From contig JAGAJB010000011.1 in assembly GCA_017626295.1 (NCBI GenBank), positions 1 through 64,000 on the forward strand: 64,000 bases of DNA, written 5' to 3'. Below are positions 25,225 to 33,258 of the stretch, one piece after another (the first letter of the stretch is position 1; every line of letters begins with the position of its first letter). A model generated the notes under the pieces. The model saw only the letters and a program-made list of their open reading frames with translations. It did no database searches and was not told the origin of the DNA. The DNA comes from Clostridia bacterium. GTDB taxonomy: Bacteria > Bacillota > Clostridia > Oscillospirales > Acutalibacteraceae. The position numbers were made by a program, and so were the translations under genes.

Positions 25225-26100
25225 TTATATTACAGGTTTTTCGTTGTAGTAAACCACTTTTCCGCCTTCAACGGAATGTGTAAGCCACGTATTACCGCCG
25301 ATTATACAATTATCACCGATTTTTGTATCGCCGCCGAGAATTGTTGCGTTAGCGTAAATAACAACATTGTTGCCGATGTCGGGATGTCGTTTAATATCTT
25401 TAACGGGATTACCGTTTTCGTCCACTTTGAAACTTTTTGCGCCCAAGGTAACGCCTTGGTAGATTTTGACTCTGTTACCGATAGTGGTAGTTTCACCGAT
25501 AACAATACCTGTACCGTGGTCTATGCAGAAGTACTCGCCTATTGTTGCACCTGCGTGTATATCCACGCCCGTTTTTTCGTGGGCAAACTCCGTCATAATA
25601 CGGGGAATAAGCGGAACTTTTAATTTATAAAGCACGTTTGCTATACGGTAAATGGAAATGGCATAAAAACCCGGGTAGCATATAAGCACTTCCTGGTGGC
25701 ATTTTGCGGCAGGGTCACCTTCGTAAATTGCCTCAATATCTTTAATAAGTAATTTTTTTACCTCGGGCAGTTGCTCTATAAAAGCATTGCAAAGTTCCTC
25801 GGGTGTTTTGTCCATTACGGTATGGTTAAATTCACACGCACCCTTAATTTGCTCGGCTAACCTGTTATAAATATTAAGAAGAAGTTCCGTCTGAGAGAGA
25901 ACGTTCTCGCTACCCTCACTGTGTTTAAAATAATCGGGGAAAAGCAACGACTGTAAATCTTTGATAACTTTAACAACTTCTTTTCTGTTGGGAATAAGGC
26001 GTCTGTCGGCACTATCCTTTAAAAAACATTCGTTATTTATATTTTCAAGACCTTTTACGGTTCCTGTAATCAGTTCCATTGATTCAAGAAATTTATCCAT
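25225..26100 (-). CDS. cysE: Serine O-acetyltransferase
   Basis: 291 residues from ATG 26100 (MDKFLESMELITG), which has GGAGG nine bases upstream. It makes O-acetylserine for cysteine synthesis. The N-terminal helical domain covers residues 1-175. The left-handed beta-helix follows, with hexapeptide repeats and the catalytic core FAHEKTGVDIHAGATIGEYF and IDHGTGIVIGETTTIGN. The C-terminal tail is short and ends KVVYYNEKPVI. It resembles the EpsC-like longer form with an extended N-terminus. Its own promoter lies just upstream. Confidence 0.94.
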   Translation of the reverse strand: MDKFLESMELITGTVKGLENINNECFLKDSADRRLIPNRKEVVKVIKDLQSLLFPDYFKHSEGSENVLSQTELLLNIYNRLAEQIKGACEFNHTVMDKTPEELCNAFIEQLPEVKKLLIKDIEAIYEGDPAAKCHQEVLICYPGFYAISIYRIANVLYKLKVPLIPRIMTEFAHEKTGVDIHAGATIGEYFCIDHGTGIVIGETTTIGNRVKIYQGVTLGAKSFKVDENGNPVKDIKRHPDIGNNVVIYANATILGGDTKIGDNCIIGGNTWLTHSVEGGKVVYYNEKPVI

Positions 26101-26136
26101 ACTGTTCACCCTCCGTATAGAATTGTCTTTCTATGT

Positions 26137-26165
26137 ATTTTACCATAAACACCCTGTATTTACAA
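26137..26165 (-). promoter_or_regulatory. cysE promoter
   Basis: On the minus strand TTGTAA, a 17-base spacer and TAAAAT, about 37 bases before the start codon. No T-box-like leader fits in that distance. Confidence 0.65.
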
Positions 26166-26356
26166 GGTATAAAAAACCACATAAAACTCCTAAAAATATT
26201 TATTTTCCTTATTTTTTCAATATTTTTATCTTTATATGCCGTATTAAGACAAATATCGACAGGGTAAATGAGTATAATGTAATAAAAAGATATGAAAACA
26301 GAAAATTATTAAATTTTATGTCTTTTATTTAACTTTTTTGTAAAGGAGAATCAACT

Positions 26357-26572
26357 ATGAAAAGTCTCAATCAAATGCTACTTGCCGCAAAAATTGAATA
26401 CCACTGGTGGCGCATCGGCAGTATCAGAAAAAGACAATGCCACACAGTAAACGCAAATTCCGAAAAACTGAGTGCCTTGGAAAATATGCATAGGTACAAA
26501 GCCGAACAAGCTCTGATTGAGTATGAAGTTTCTGTGGGGCTTCGTGATCATAGGGGTGTGTGGAATTATTGA
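26357..26572 (+). CDS. Small hypothetical protein, 71 aa
   Basis: The ATG follows AAAGGAGAATCAACT, and a strong terminator follows the stop, so expression is likely. The product is basic and rich in aromatic residues and His (AAKIEYHWWRIGSIRKRQCH), then helical (SEKLSALENMHRYKAEQALIEYE is split into two helices by composition). There is no signal peptide or metal motif. The function is unknown. A possible -10 (TATAAT at 26273) has no convincing -35. Confidence 0.75.
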   Translation: MKSLNQMLLAAKIEYHWWRIGSIRKRQCHTVNANSEKLSALENMHRYKAEQALIEYEVSVGLRDHRGVWNY

Positions 26573-26576
26573 GATT

Positions 26577-26607
26577 TCTCCCTTTGCTGAGCAAAGGGAG
26601 ATTTTTT
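26577..26607 (+). terminator. intrinsic terminator after the 71-aa gene
   Basis: An 11-bp perfect stem TCTCCCTTTGC/GCAAAGGGAGA with a 3-base loop is followed by TTTTTT. Confidence 0.93.
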
Positions 26608-26667
26608 ATTGAAGATTTTTCACATATGTGATAAAATTTTAAGATAATCGGAAAAGGAGGCATCAAA

Positions 26668-27720
26668 GTGAAGTTTCAAGTGGATATAAGCGTTTGGGAA
26701 AAACTAAAAAATTCAGATGAACCCATAATAATGTACGGCACAGGAAACGGTGCTGATAAAGTTATGGATAAACTCACCGAACTCGGAATTACCCTTTCAG
26801 GTATAACTGCAAGCACTACTTTTGTAAGAAACAGAACTTTCCGCGGTTTTCAGGTTATGCCACTTTCTTATTTTGAAGAAAAATTTGAAAATTTCACGGT
26901 TATTGTTACATTCGGCACTTCGATACCCGATGTTATGGAAAATATCTTCGCCATTTCCGAAAAACACCGTGTACTTGTGCCTTGCGTTCCCGTTATAGGC
27001 ACGGAAATTTTTGATAAAGACTTTCTTCTTAAAAACGAAGACAAAATCGACCTTGCCTACTCACTTATGGCAGATGATTTTTCAAAGAAAATTTACAGCG
27101 GTTACGTAAACTTCCTTTTAGGCGGTGAACTTTCCGTTCTCAAAGAAATCACCACCCCCGAAAGCGAGGCTTTTCTTAATATACTCAAGCTTTCGCAAAA
27201 CGAAACATATATTGATATTGGTGCGTACCGCGGGGATACGGTAGACACGTTTTTACATTACTGCGGTGAAAAATACGAAAAAATCGTTTGCGCAGAGCCC
27301 GATAATAAAACTTTCTTAAAACTTACCGAACATTGCAAAAACTTAAAAGATTTTTGTGCCGTTAATGCCGCAGTAACGGATATTGACGGTGAAATTGGCT
27401 TTTTTGATGCTCACGGCAGGCAGTCCTCCATAGGCGGCAGCAAAATGATACCTTCCGTATCATTAAACACATTATGCGAAAACGCTCAGCCCACATATAT
27501 AAAAATAGATTCCGAAGGGTGCGAAAACGAAATTTTATCAAAGGGAAGGGATATTTTAAAATCATATTCGCCTAAACTGAATGTTGCGGTTTACCATAAA
27601 AGCGCAGATATTTTCACACTCCCCATACTCATAAATAATATAAATCCCGATTATAAAATACATTTGCGCCACCATCCGTACATTCCTGCCTGGGATACCT
27701 TACTGTATTGCACCCTTTGA
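26668..27720 (+). CDS. FkbM-family methyltransferase, 350 aa
   Basis: The start is GTG 26668, with AAGGAGG seven bases upstream. Residues about 18-135 form a Rossmann-like part (PIIMYGTGNGADKVMDKL), and residues about 170-345 a class I SAM-dependent methyltransferase of the FkbM type: TYIDIGAYRGDTVDTF (SAM loop), CAEPDNKTFLKL, VNAAVTDIDGEIGFF, and YIKIDSEGCENEIL. FkbM enzymes O-methylate sugars or antibiotics. The substrate is unknown; a role in surface glycan modification is inferred only from the family. It stands alone between a terminator and the potABCD promoter. Confidence 0.88.
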   Translation: MKFQVDISVWEKLKNSDEPIIMYGTGNGADKVMDKLTELGITLSGITASTTFVRNRTFRGFQVMPLSYFEEKFENFTVIVTFGTSIPDVMENIFAISEKHRVLVPCVPVIGTEIFDKDFLLKNEDKIDLAYSLMADDFSKKIYSGYVNFLLGGELSVLKEITTPESEAFLNILKLSQNETYIDIGAYRGDTVDTFLHYCGEKYEKIVCAEPDNKTFLKLTEHCKNLKDFCAVNAAVTDIDGEIGFFDAHGRQSSIGGSKMIPSVSLNTLCENAQPTYIKIDSEGCENEILSKGRDILKSYSPKLNVAVYHKSADIFTLPILINNINPDYKIHLRHHPYIPAWDTLLYCTL

Positions 27721-27756
27721 CAAAAAAATTTATTTTTCAACATTTTCAAAAAAATA

Positions 27757-27785
27757 TTGACTTTTAATGTAATTATATATATATT
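27757..27785 (+). promoter_or_regulatory. potABCD promoter
   Basis: TTGACT, a 17-base spacer and TATATT. The start point would be near 27793, giving a leader of about 180 bases. Confidence 0.7.
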
Positions 27786-27792
27786 TAGAATT

Positions 27793-27909
27793 GCAAATTA
27801 AAAATAACGTGTCAGCAGTCACGGGTTCACACTTAGTTGATGCCACGGACAAATAAAATTCACCAATTTGAAGAATAGCATTCTATGTTCTTTGGGTAGG
27901 TGGTTTTTT
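27793..27909 (+). promoter_or_regulatory. potABCD leader with intrinsic terminator (attenuator or riboswitch candidate)
   Basis: A stem from CACC (27861-27864) to GGTG (27899-27902) encloses a further run of about 12 mostly continuous base pairs, several of them G-U, and is followed by TTTTTT at 27904-27909. This is a transcription terminator placed 63 bases before the potA start. The roughly 65 bases before it contain CGTG/CACG and GTGT/ACAC pairings and two CACGG words, and could be the sensor. CCAC at 27843-27846 could pair with GTGG in the 3' arm as an antiterminator. The ligand and class are unknown. Confidence 0.6.
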
Positions 27910-27971
27910 CTTTTGAATAAAGATATTTTCTTTTTTCAAATATTCTTAATTTGCGGAGAGGGGCTGCATAA

Positions 27972-29099
27972 TTGTCCAATAATATTATTGAATTAAAAAA
28001 CATCTCCGTCGCATTTGACGGCCAACAAATTATTGAGAATATGAACTTATATATCCGTGACAAGGAGTTTATAACCTTTTTAGGTCCCTCCGGTTGCGGT
28101 AAGACAACTACGCTCAGAATGATTGCCGGTTTCCAGGAACCTGATTCGGGCGATGTTATCTTTGACGGAAAAATAATAAATGGTGTTCCGCCTCACAAAA
28201 GGCAGTTGAACACCATTTTTCAGCGTTACGCTCTGTTCCCTCACCTTAACGTTTACGAGAACATCGCTTTCGGTTTACGCCTTAAAAAGACTCCTGAAAA
28301 AGAGATTAAAGAGGCCGTTACCGAAATGCTTGAACTCATAAACCTTAAAGGTTTTGAGCGCAGAAGTATATCTTCTTTATCCGGCGGTCAGCAACAGCGT
28401 GTTGCAATTGCACGTGCGCTTGTTGTTAAACCCCGCGTGCTTCTCCTTGACGAGCCTTTAGGCGCACTTGACCTTAAACTGCGCAAGGATATGCAGGTAG
28501 AACTTAAAAATATTCAGAAGCGCTTGGGTATCACATTCATTTACGTTACTCATGACCAGGAAGAAGCCCTTTCAATGTCCGACACTATCGTTGTTATGGA
28601 CTCAGGCGTTATTCAGCAAATAGGTACGCCCACCGATATTTACAACGAACCTAAAAATGCTTTCGTTGCAGATTTCATCGGCGAAAGTAACATTATCGAA
28701 GGTGTTATGCGTGCTGACTTCTGGGTTGAAATGGCAGGTCATAAATTCAAATGTCTTGACAAGGGCTTTGGCGTAGACGAAAAGGTTGACGTTGTTGTAC
28801 GCCCCGAAGACGTTGACGTTGTTCCTGTTGAAAATGCTATGATTTCCGGTGTGGTTACATCTATCACATTCAAAGGTGTATATTACGAAATCATTGTTGA
28901 AATCAAAGGTTTCAAATGGATGATTCAATCTACTGAATTCCAGGAAGTCGGCTCAACTATCGGTATAAACGTTGAACCCGATGCTATCCACATTATGAAA
29001 AAATCACAGTACTCCGGTCTTTACGGCGACTATAGTTCATTCAGTGAAGAATTTGATGAACTTTCCGACGCCACAGTTTACGAAGAAGAGGACGAATAA
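27972..29099 (+). CDS. potA: Spermidine/putrescine ABC transporter ATPase
   Basis: 375 residues from TTG 27972, with GCGGAGAGGGG upstream. Walker A is GPSGCGKTT, the signature is [15 protein letters not shown], and Walker B is [12 protein letters not shown], followed by the H-loop VTHDQEEAL. The C-terminal part has a TOBE domain with [10 protein letters not shown]. PotA drives uptake of polyamines by the PotBC channel. It heads the potABCD operon, behind a leader with a terminator. Confidence 0.96.
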   Translation: MSNNIIELKNISVAFDGQQIIENMNLYIRDKEFITFLGPSGCGKTTTLRMIAGFQEPDSGDVIFDGKIINGVPPHKRQLNTIFQRYALFPHLNVYENIAFGLRLKKTPEKEIKEAVTEMLELINLKGFERRSISSLSGGQQQRVAIARALVVKPRVLLLDEPLGALDLKLRKDMQVELKNIQKRLGITFIYVTHDQEEALSMSDTIVVMDSGVIQQIGTPTDIYNEPKNAFVADFIGESNIIEGVMRADFWVEMAGHKFKCLDKGFGVDEKVDVVVRPEDVDVVPVENAMISGVVTSITFKGVYYEIIVEIKGFKWMIQSTEFQEVGSTIGINVEPDAIHIMKKSQYSGLYGDYSSFSEEFDELSDATVYEEEDE

Positions 29100-29132
29100 T
29101 AAACTCGTAAAATAATGAAAGGAGTGCTGAAC

Positions 29133-30005
29133 GTGAATAAAAAATCGTCACTTATGTCCCGTTTGGCAGGCGCTCCGTACATTGTTTGGGCTGCATTGTT
29201 TATTATTGTCCCTTTATGTATGGTTGCCTATTATGCCTTTACGGATACAACCGGGGCATTCACCTTTGACAATGTTTCCGGCATAGGAAAATATGCCGAT
29301 ACATTTATACTTTCCATCTGGCTTGGGCTTTTAGCAACAGTTATATGTCTTTTTGTTGCTTACCCCCTTGCTTACATTATGGCAGCAAAAGGCCCCGAAA
29401 AACAAAGCACCATGACTATGCTCATAATGCTTCCTATGTGGATGAACTTCCTTTTAAGAACATATTCGTGGATGACAATACTTGAGGATAACGGTCTTTT
29501 GACTACTGCAATTAACTCAGCAATAAATTTGATAAATGACACAATACTTGCAAACAATGCGTTAAGTTTCAGCCTTGATCCTGTACACTTAATTAACACA
29601 CGCGGTGCGGTAGTTGTGGGTATGGTTTACAACTTCCTGCCCTATATGATTTTACCGATTTATACCGTTATGCTGAAAACTGACCGTTCACTCATTGAAG
29701 CGGCGCAGGATTTAGGCGGAAATAAACTTGCCGTATTCAAAAACGTAACAATCCCCTTGACCGTTCCCGGTATTGTTTCGGGCTTTACAATGGTGTTTGT
29801 TCCCTCTGTAAGCACTTTCTATATTTCACAGAAATTAGGCGGTACGGGAACTATACTTATCGGCGATATTATCGAAACCCAGTTCCAGACTGCAAACAAC
29901 TTCAACTTAGGCGCATCCCTTTCCTTTGTGCTTATGATTCTTATTTTCATCTGCCTTGCCGTTATGAACAGGTTTTCGGATGATGACGGAGGTGTTATTA
30001 TATGA
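29133..30005 (+). CDS. potB: Spermidine/putrescine ABC transporter permease
   Basis: 290 residues from GTG 29133, which has AAAGGAGTG upstream; the ATG six codons earlier overlaps that site. Six membrane segments can be seen. The EAA loop that contacts PotA reads LIEAAQDLGGNKLAVFKNVTI. It overlaps potC by 4 bases (ATGA), so the two channel subunits are probably made in equal amount. Confidence 0.94.
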   Translation: MNKKSSLMSRLAGAPYIVWAALFIIVPLCMVAYYAFTDTTGAFTFDNVSGIGKYADTFILSIWLGLLATVICLFVAYPLAYIMAAKGPEKQSTMTMLIMLPMWMNFLLRTYSWMTILEDNGLLTTAINSAINLINDTILANNALSFSLDPVHLINTRGAVVVGMVYNFLPYMILPIYTVMLKTDRSLIEAAQDLGGNKLAVFKNVTIPLTVPGIVSGFTMVFVPSVSTFYISQKLGGTGTILIGDIIETQFQTANNFNLGASLSFVLMILIFICLAVMNRFSDDDGGVII

Positions 30006-30838
30006 CAAAAAAGACCTCCATCGGCTCAAAACTCTATACTGCGCTTGTTTTTATCTTCCTTTACGCGCCCATTGCAGTTCTTATAGTTTTCAGTTTCAAC
30101 TCGGGAAAAAGTACGTCGGTTTTTGAAGGTTTCTCTCTTTATTGGTACAAAGAACTTTTCAATGACTCTGCGACACTTTCCGCTTTCAAGAACTCAATGA
30201 TAGTTGCGGTTGTTTCTTCCGTAATTTCAACTATTATGGGAACTGCCGCCGCAACGGCTATTCACGGTTACAAAAACAAGTTCTTTAAAAGCAGTATTAT
30301 GACCGTAACCAATATACCTATGATGAACCCCGAAATCGTTACAGGTGTATCTATGATGCTCCTTTTCGTTTTCATTGGCTCGCTCTTCGGTAAAACAGGT
30401 ACATTGGGTTTTGTAACCCTTATTATTGCTCACACCACCTTTGAATTACCCTATGTAATTCTTAACGTTCTTCCGAAACTTCGCCAGACAGACCCCCACC
30501 TTGCAGAAGCGGCACAGGACTTAGGTTGTACACCTGCACAAGCATTCTTTAAAGTTATGCTTCCTGCAATTATGCCGGGTATCATTTCGGGTCTTATGAT
30601 GGCTTTTACACTTTCGGTTGATGATTTCATTATCAGTTATTTTGTAAGCGGTACAGACTCACAGACATTGCCTATACGCATATTCTCTATGACAAAGCGC
30701 CGTGTTACACCCGATATGTACGCGCTTTCTACTTTGATTTTCCTTGCCATCCTTGTTCTTCTTATTGTTTCCAATATAATAAGCGCTCACGGTGACAAGA
30801 AACTTTCAAAAAAAGAGAAAGGCGGTGCTAAAAAATGA
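30002..30838 (+). CDS. potC: Spermidine/putrescine ABC transporter permease
   Basis: 278 residues with six membrane segments. The EAA motif is LAEAAQDLGCTPAQAFFKVM. The C-terminus is rich in lysine (KKLSKKEKGGAKK). It overlaps potB and potD by 4 bases on each side, an arrangement of strict translational coupling across the operon. Confidence 0.94.
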   Translation: MTKKTSIGSKLYTALVFIFLYAPIAVLIVFSFNSGKSTSVFEGFSLYWYKELFNDSATLSAFKNSMIVAVVSSVISTIMGTAAATAIHGYKNKFFKSSIMTVTNIPMMNPEIVTGVSMMLLFVFIGSLFGKTGTLGFVTLIIAHTTFELPYVILNVLPKLRQTDPHLAEAAQDLGCTPAQAFFKVMLPAIMPGIISGLMMAFTLSVDDFIISYFVSGTDSQTLPIRIFSMTKRRVTPDMYALSTLIFLAILVLLIVSNIISAHGDKKLSKKEKGGAKK

Positions 30839-32034
30839 TTAAACGCCTTTCATCTGTGCTTTTGGTTATTTTAATTTTATTTGTGTGCATTTCCCCTGTT
30901 GCTGTTGCCACGGGCGAAGCAAAAGATTATTCACACCTTAAAGGTACAACTCTTAATGTTTATAACTGGGGTGAATATATCTCTGACGGTCAGGACGGCA
31001 CTCTCGACGTTAACAAGGCTTTTGAAGAAAAATACGGCATAAAAGTTAACTACACAAACTACGAGAGTAACGAGAATATGTACAACAAGTTAAAAAGCGG
31101 CGGCGCTAACTACGATGTTATAATCCCCTCGGATTATATGATCGCTAAACTTGTTGATGAAAATATGCTGGCTGAACTTGATTTTTCCAATATTCCTAAT
31201 TATAAATACATTCTCCCTAAATACAAAGATTTGTATTACGACCCCGATAACATCTATTCCGTACCCTATACAGTCGGTATGGTAGGCCTTATTTATAACA
31301 CCACTATGGTTGAGGGTAATCCTGACAGTTGGAGCGTTTTGTGGGATGAACGGTACGCAGGCAAAATCCTTATGTTCAATAACCCCCGAGATGCTTTCGG
31401 TATTGCCCAGTGTTACTTAGGCCAAAGTGTTAATACTACGGATATTGCTCAGTGGGATGAAGCCATTGAACTTCTCAAAAAGCAAAATCCCCTTGTTGCT
31501 TCATACGTTATGGACGAAGTTTACAACAAAATGGAGCACGGTGACGCAGCACTTGCCCCTTACTACGCAGGCGATTTTCTTACAATGTACGATATAAACC
31601 CCGACCTTGCTTTCGTTTACCCAAAAGAAGGCGTAAACTTTTTCGTAGATGCTATGTGCATACCCAAAACTGCGGAAAATAAAGAGGCGGCAGAACTTTA
31701 CATCAACTTTATGCTTGAGGAAGACGTTGCGGTTGCTAACGCAAACTATGTTTGCTACGCCTCCCCTCACGAACTTGTTCTCGAATCTGACGATTACGAT
31801 TTAAAGGGTAACGAAGTTCTTTATCCCGATGAATCACAAATGCCTAAAACACAGATTTTTGAGAACCTTGATTATGACACACAGCAGTATATGTCAATGC
31901 TTTGGAATGAACTGAAAATTGAAGGTAACTCTAACCTTGATGCTTACGTAGGTCTTTCCGTTACATTGGTGCTTGTTGTAACGTATCTTATATACAAGTT
32001 CATTAAGAAAAAGAAACGTGAAGCATATTATTAA
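30835..32034 (+). CDS. potD: Spermidine/putrescine-binding protein with C-terminal membrane anchor
   Basis: 399 residues. Residues 1-25 are a signal peptide. The binding protein fold is clear: LNVYNWGEYISDGQ, YDVIIPSDYMIAKLV, YSVPYTVGMVGLIYN, WSVLWDERYAGKILMFNN and ALAPYYAGDF. Unlike most Gram-positive PotD proteins it has no lipobox (the only early Cys is in LFVCISP, which does not fit). Instead residues about 370-390 are a hydrophobic helix (LSVTLVLVVTYLIYKF) followed by KKKKR, so it is probably held by a C-terminal membrane anchor. The specific ligand is not certain. Confidence 0.93.
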   Translation: MIKRLSSVLLVILILFVCISPVAVATGEAKDYSHLKGTTLNVYNWGEYISDGQDGTLDVNKAFEEKYGIKVNYTNYESNENMYNKLKSGGANYDVIIPSDYMIAKLVDENMLAELDFSNIPNYKYILPKYKDLYYDPDNIYSVPYTVGMVGLIYNTTMVEGNPDSWSVLWDERYAGKILMFNNPRDAFGIAQCYLGQSVNTTDIAQWDEAIELLKKQNPLVASYVMDEVYNKMEHGDAALAPYYAGDFLTMYDINPDLAFVYPKEGVNFFVDAMCIPKTAENKEAAELYINFMLEEDVAVANANYVCYASPHELVLESDDYDLKGNEVLYPDESQMPKTQIFENLDYDTQQYMSMLWNELKIEGNSNLDAYVGLSVTLVLVVTYLIYKFIKKKKREAYY

Positions 32035-32039
32035 AAAAC

Positions 32040-32077
32040 AGACCGTGTGTGAATTACTTGAAATTCACACACGGTCT
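32040..32077. terminator. bidirectional terminator between potD and the E2-like gene
   Basis: A 16-bp perfect stem AGACCGTGTGTGAATT/AATTCACACACGGTCT with a 6-base loop. On the minus strand it is followed by GTTTTTT; on the plus strand by TAAATTTTA. Confidence 0.9.
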
Positions 32078-32083
32078 TAAATT

Positions 32084-33025
32084 TTACCATTCTCTCATAA
32101 TCTGAGGATTTTGGAATATTTCATCAAGTTTTTTAATAAAGGGCATAACATCGTTGAATGCGCCTATTCTGTGGTCGAACATAAGGGTTATAGGTAATAA
32201 CTTTTTTGTTCCTATATCCACTTCGCCTTTTTCATTTCTGAAAGCATAGTCGCTATCTTTTATAACGCCCATAGCCATAAGGAATGTCTGCGGATATAAA
32301 AGGGGTGTATAGGTTACGTTACCGTTAAGGCCGTCATATAAAACGCCCCAGTTTGTAAGACACACGGAACCCTCGTTGAGTTCATCCATAAAAAGCATTG
32401 AACCGTCTTTTGGTGCAGGGTTAAAAAGGTCTTTGAACTTTGCAACTTTGTGCTTACCCACATAACCTGTGACCGTTTGCGCCACCGTAGGCACAACCGC
32501 ACCGCTAAGCATAAGACCCACAGTTCTTTGGGTTATAACGTCGAACATAACCTTGTCAACGTCGGTTTGTTTTAAACGCCTGAGAAGATCATTTATTTGT
32601 TCAGCCAACTCTTTAAGGCTTTTATTCTCTGTTTCCTTGACTTTAACAGGGAATGTTTCGCCGTTTTCCAGCACTACGGGCATAGCCACATCAATATGCT
32701 TTTTCATAACCAGAGTACCGCAGGATGATGTTGTGTTAAACTTAATGTGCGCATTAAGTTTCGGAGCCACTTTCAAGCCCTCAATAAGCACCTTCATCAT
32801 AATGGTGTTAAAAGACAGCGGATAACCGCAGTTTTCTTTTAAATTTTGGAATTCATTCCAGAATTTTGTTATATCCGCCTCGTAGTTATATCCTGCAGTA
32901 GGTGAATTTCGCTGAGCCTTTGTGAGAATATATCCCGACACTCTGTTTCTGAGGTTGAAATATTCAACCTTGTCGCCTTTTTCGGGTCTGCCCAATGCTC
33001 CGTTAATAAATTTTTTAAAATCCAT
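32084..33025 (-). CDS. E2/CAT-fold acyltransferase-like protein without lipoyl domain, 313 aa
   Basis: Start at ATG 33025 (MDFKKFINGALGRPEKGD); the ribosome site is weak, and the start lies 10 bases after the upstream stop. The fold looks like the catalytic domain of 2-oxo acid dehydrogenase E2 or chloramphenicol acetyltransferase: KVEYFNLRNRVSGYI, SFNTIMMKVLIEGLK, HIDVAMPVVLENG and, near the C-terminus, MFDHRIGAFNDVMPF, which recalls the DHR-x-DG active-site motif but with Ala-Phe-Asn instead of the usual Asp-Gly. No lipoyl or E1-binding domain is present. Its co-transcription with decarboxylase beta and gamma subunits is unusual; the substrate is unknown. Confidence 0.82.
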   Translation of the reverse strand: MDFKKFINGALGRPEKGDKVEYFNLRNRVSGYILTKAQRNSPTAGYNYEADITKFWNEFQNLKENCGYPLSFNTIMMKVLIEGLKVAPKLNAHIKFNTTSSCGTLVMKKHIDVAMPVVLENGETFPVKVKETENKSLKELAEQINDLLRRLKQTDVDKVMFDVITQRTVGLMLSGAVVPTVAQTVTGYVGKHKVAKFKDLFNPAPKDGSMLFMDELNEGSVCLTNWGVLYDGLNGNVTYTPLLYPQTFLMAMGVIKDSDYAFRNEKGEVDIGTKKLLPITLMFDHRIGAFNDVMPFIKKLDEIFQNPQIMREW

Positions 33026-33035
33026 AACTATATAA

Positions 33036-33242
33036 TTAGTCTTTCTTCTTGCCGGAGCCTGCTTTATTAAGAATTGATACACTCAAAATAATAACACCAA
33101 CAACAAGGAAAATTCCTACCATGCCTGCGCCTGCGCACATTAAAGCCTCGCCGATATTTTCGGTAGTGAACTGCAGACCCATAGCTTTTTCAGCTGCTTG
33201 TGTTGTAACAACCTGTGAAAGTGTGTTAAAAAGATTAAACAT
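33036..33242 (-). CDS. Small subunit of Na+-translocating decarboxylase (OadG-like), 68 aa
   Basis: The ATG follows CAGGAGGTAGCGAATT. The protein has one membrane helix (AGAGMVGIFLVVGVIILSV) and a lysine-rich C-terminus (KAGSGKKKD), like the gamma/delta subunits that tether decarboxylase complexes to the membrane. It lies between the beta subunit and the E2-like gene in one operon. Assignment rests mainly on this position, because such subunits are short and poorly conserved. Confidence 0.75.
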   Translation of the reverse strand: MFNLFNTLSQVVTTQAAEKAMGLQFTTENIGEALMCAGAGMVGIFLVVGVIILSVSILNKAGSGKKKD

Positions 33243-33258
33243 AATTCGCTACCTCCTG

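Noticed and set aside
25225-26356. T-box or S-box leader before cysE
   Set aside because: The promoter is only about 37 bases before the start codon, which leaves no room for such a leader.
30835-30925. Lipobox in PotD at LFVC
   Set aside because: Position -1 is Val and the Cys is followed by Ile; this does not fit the consensus, and a C-terminal anchor is present.
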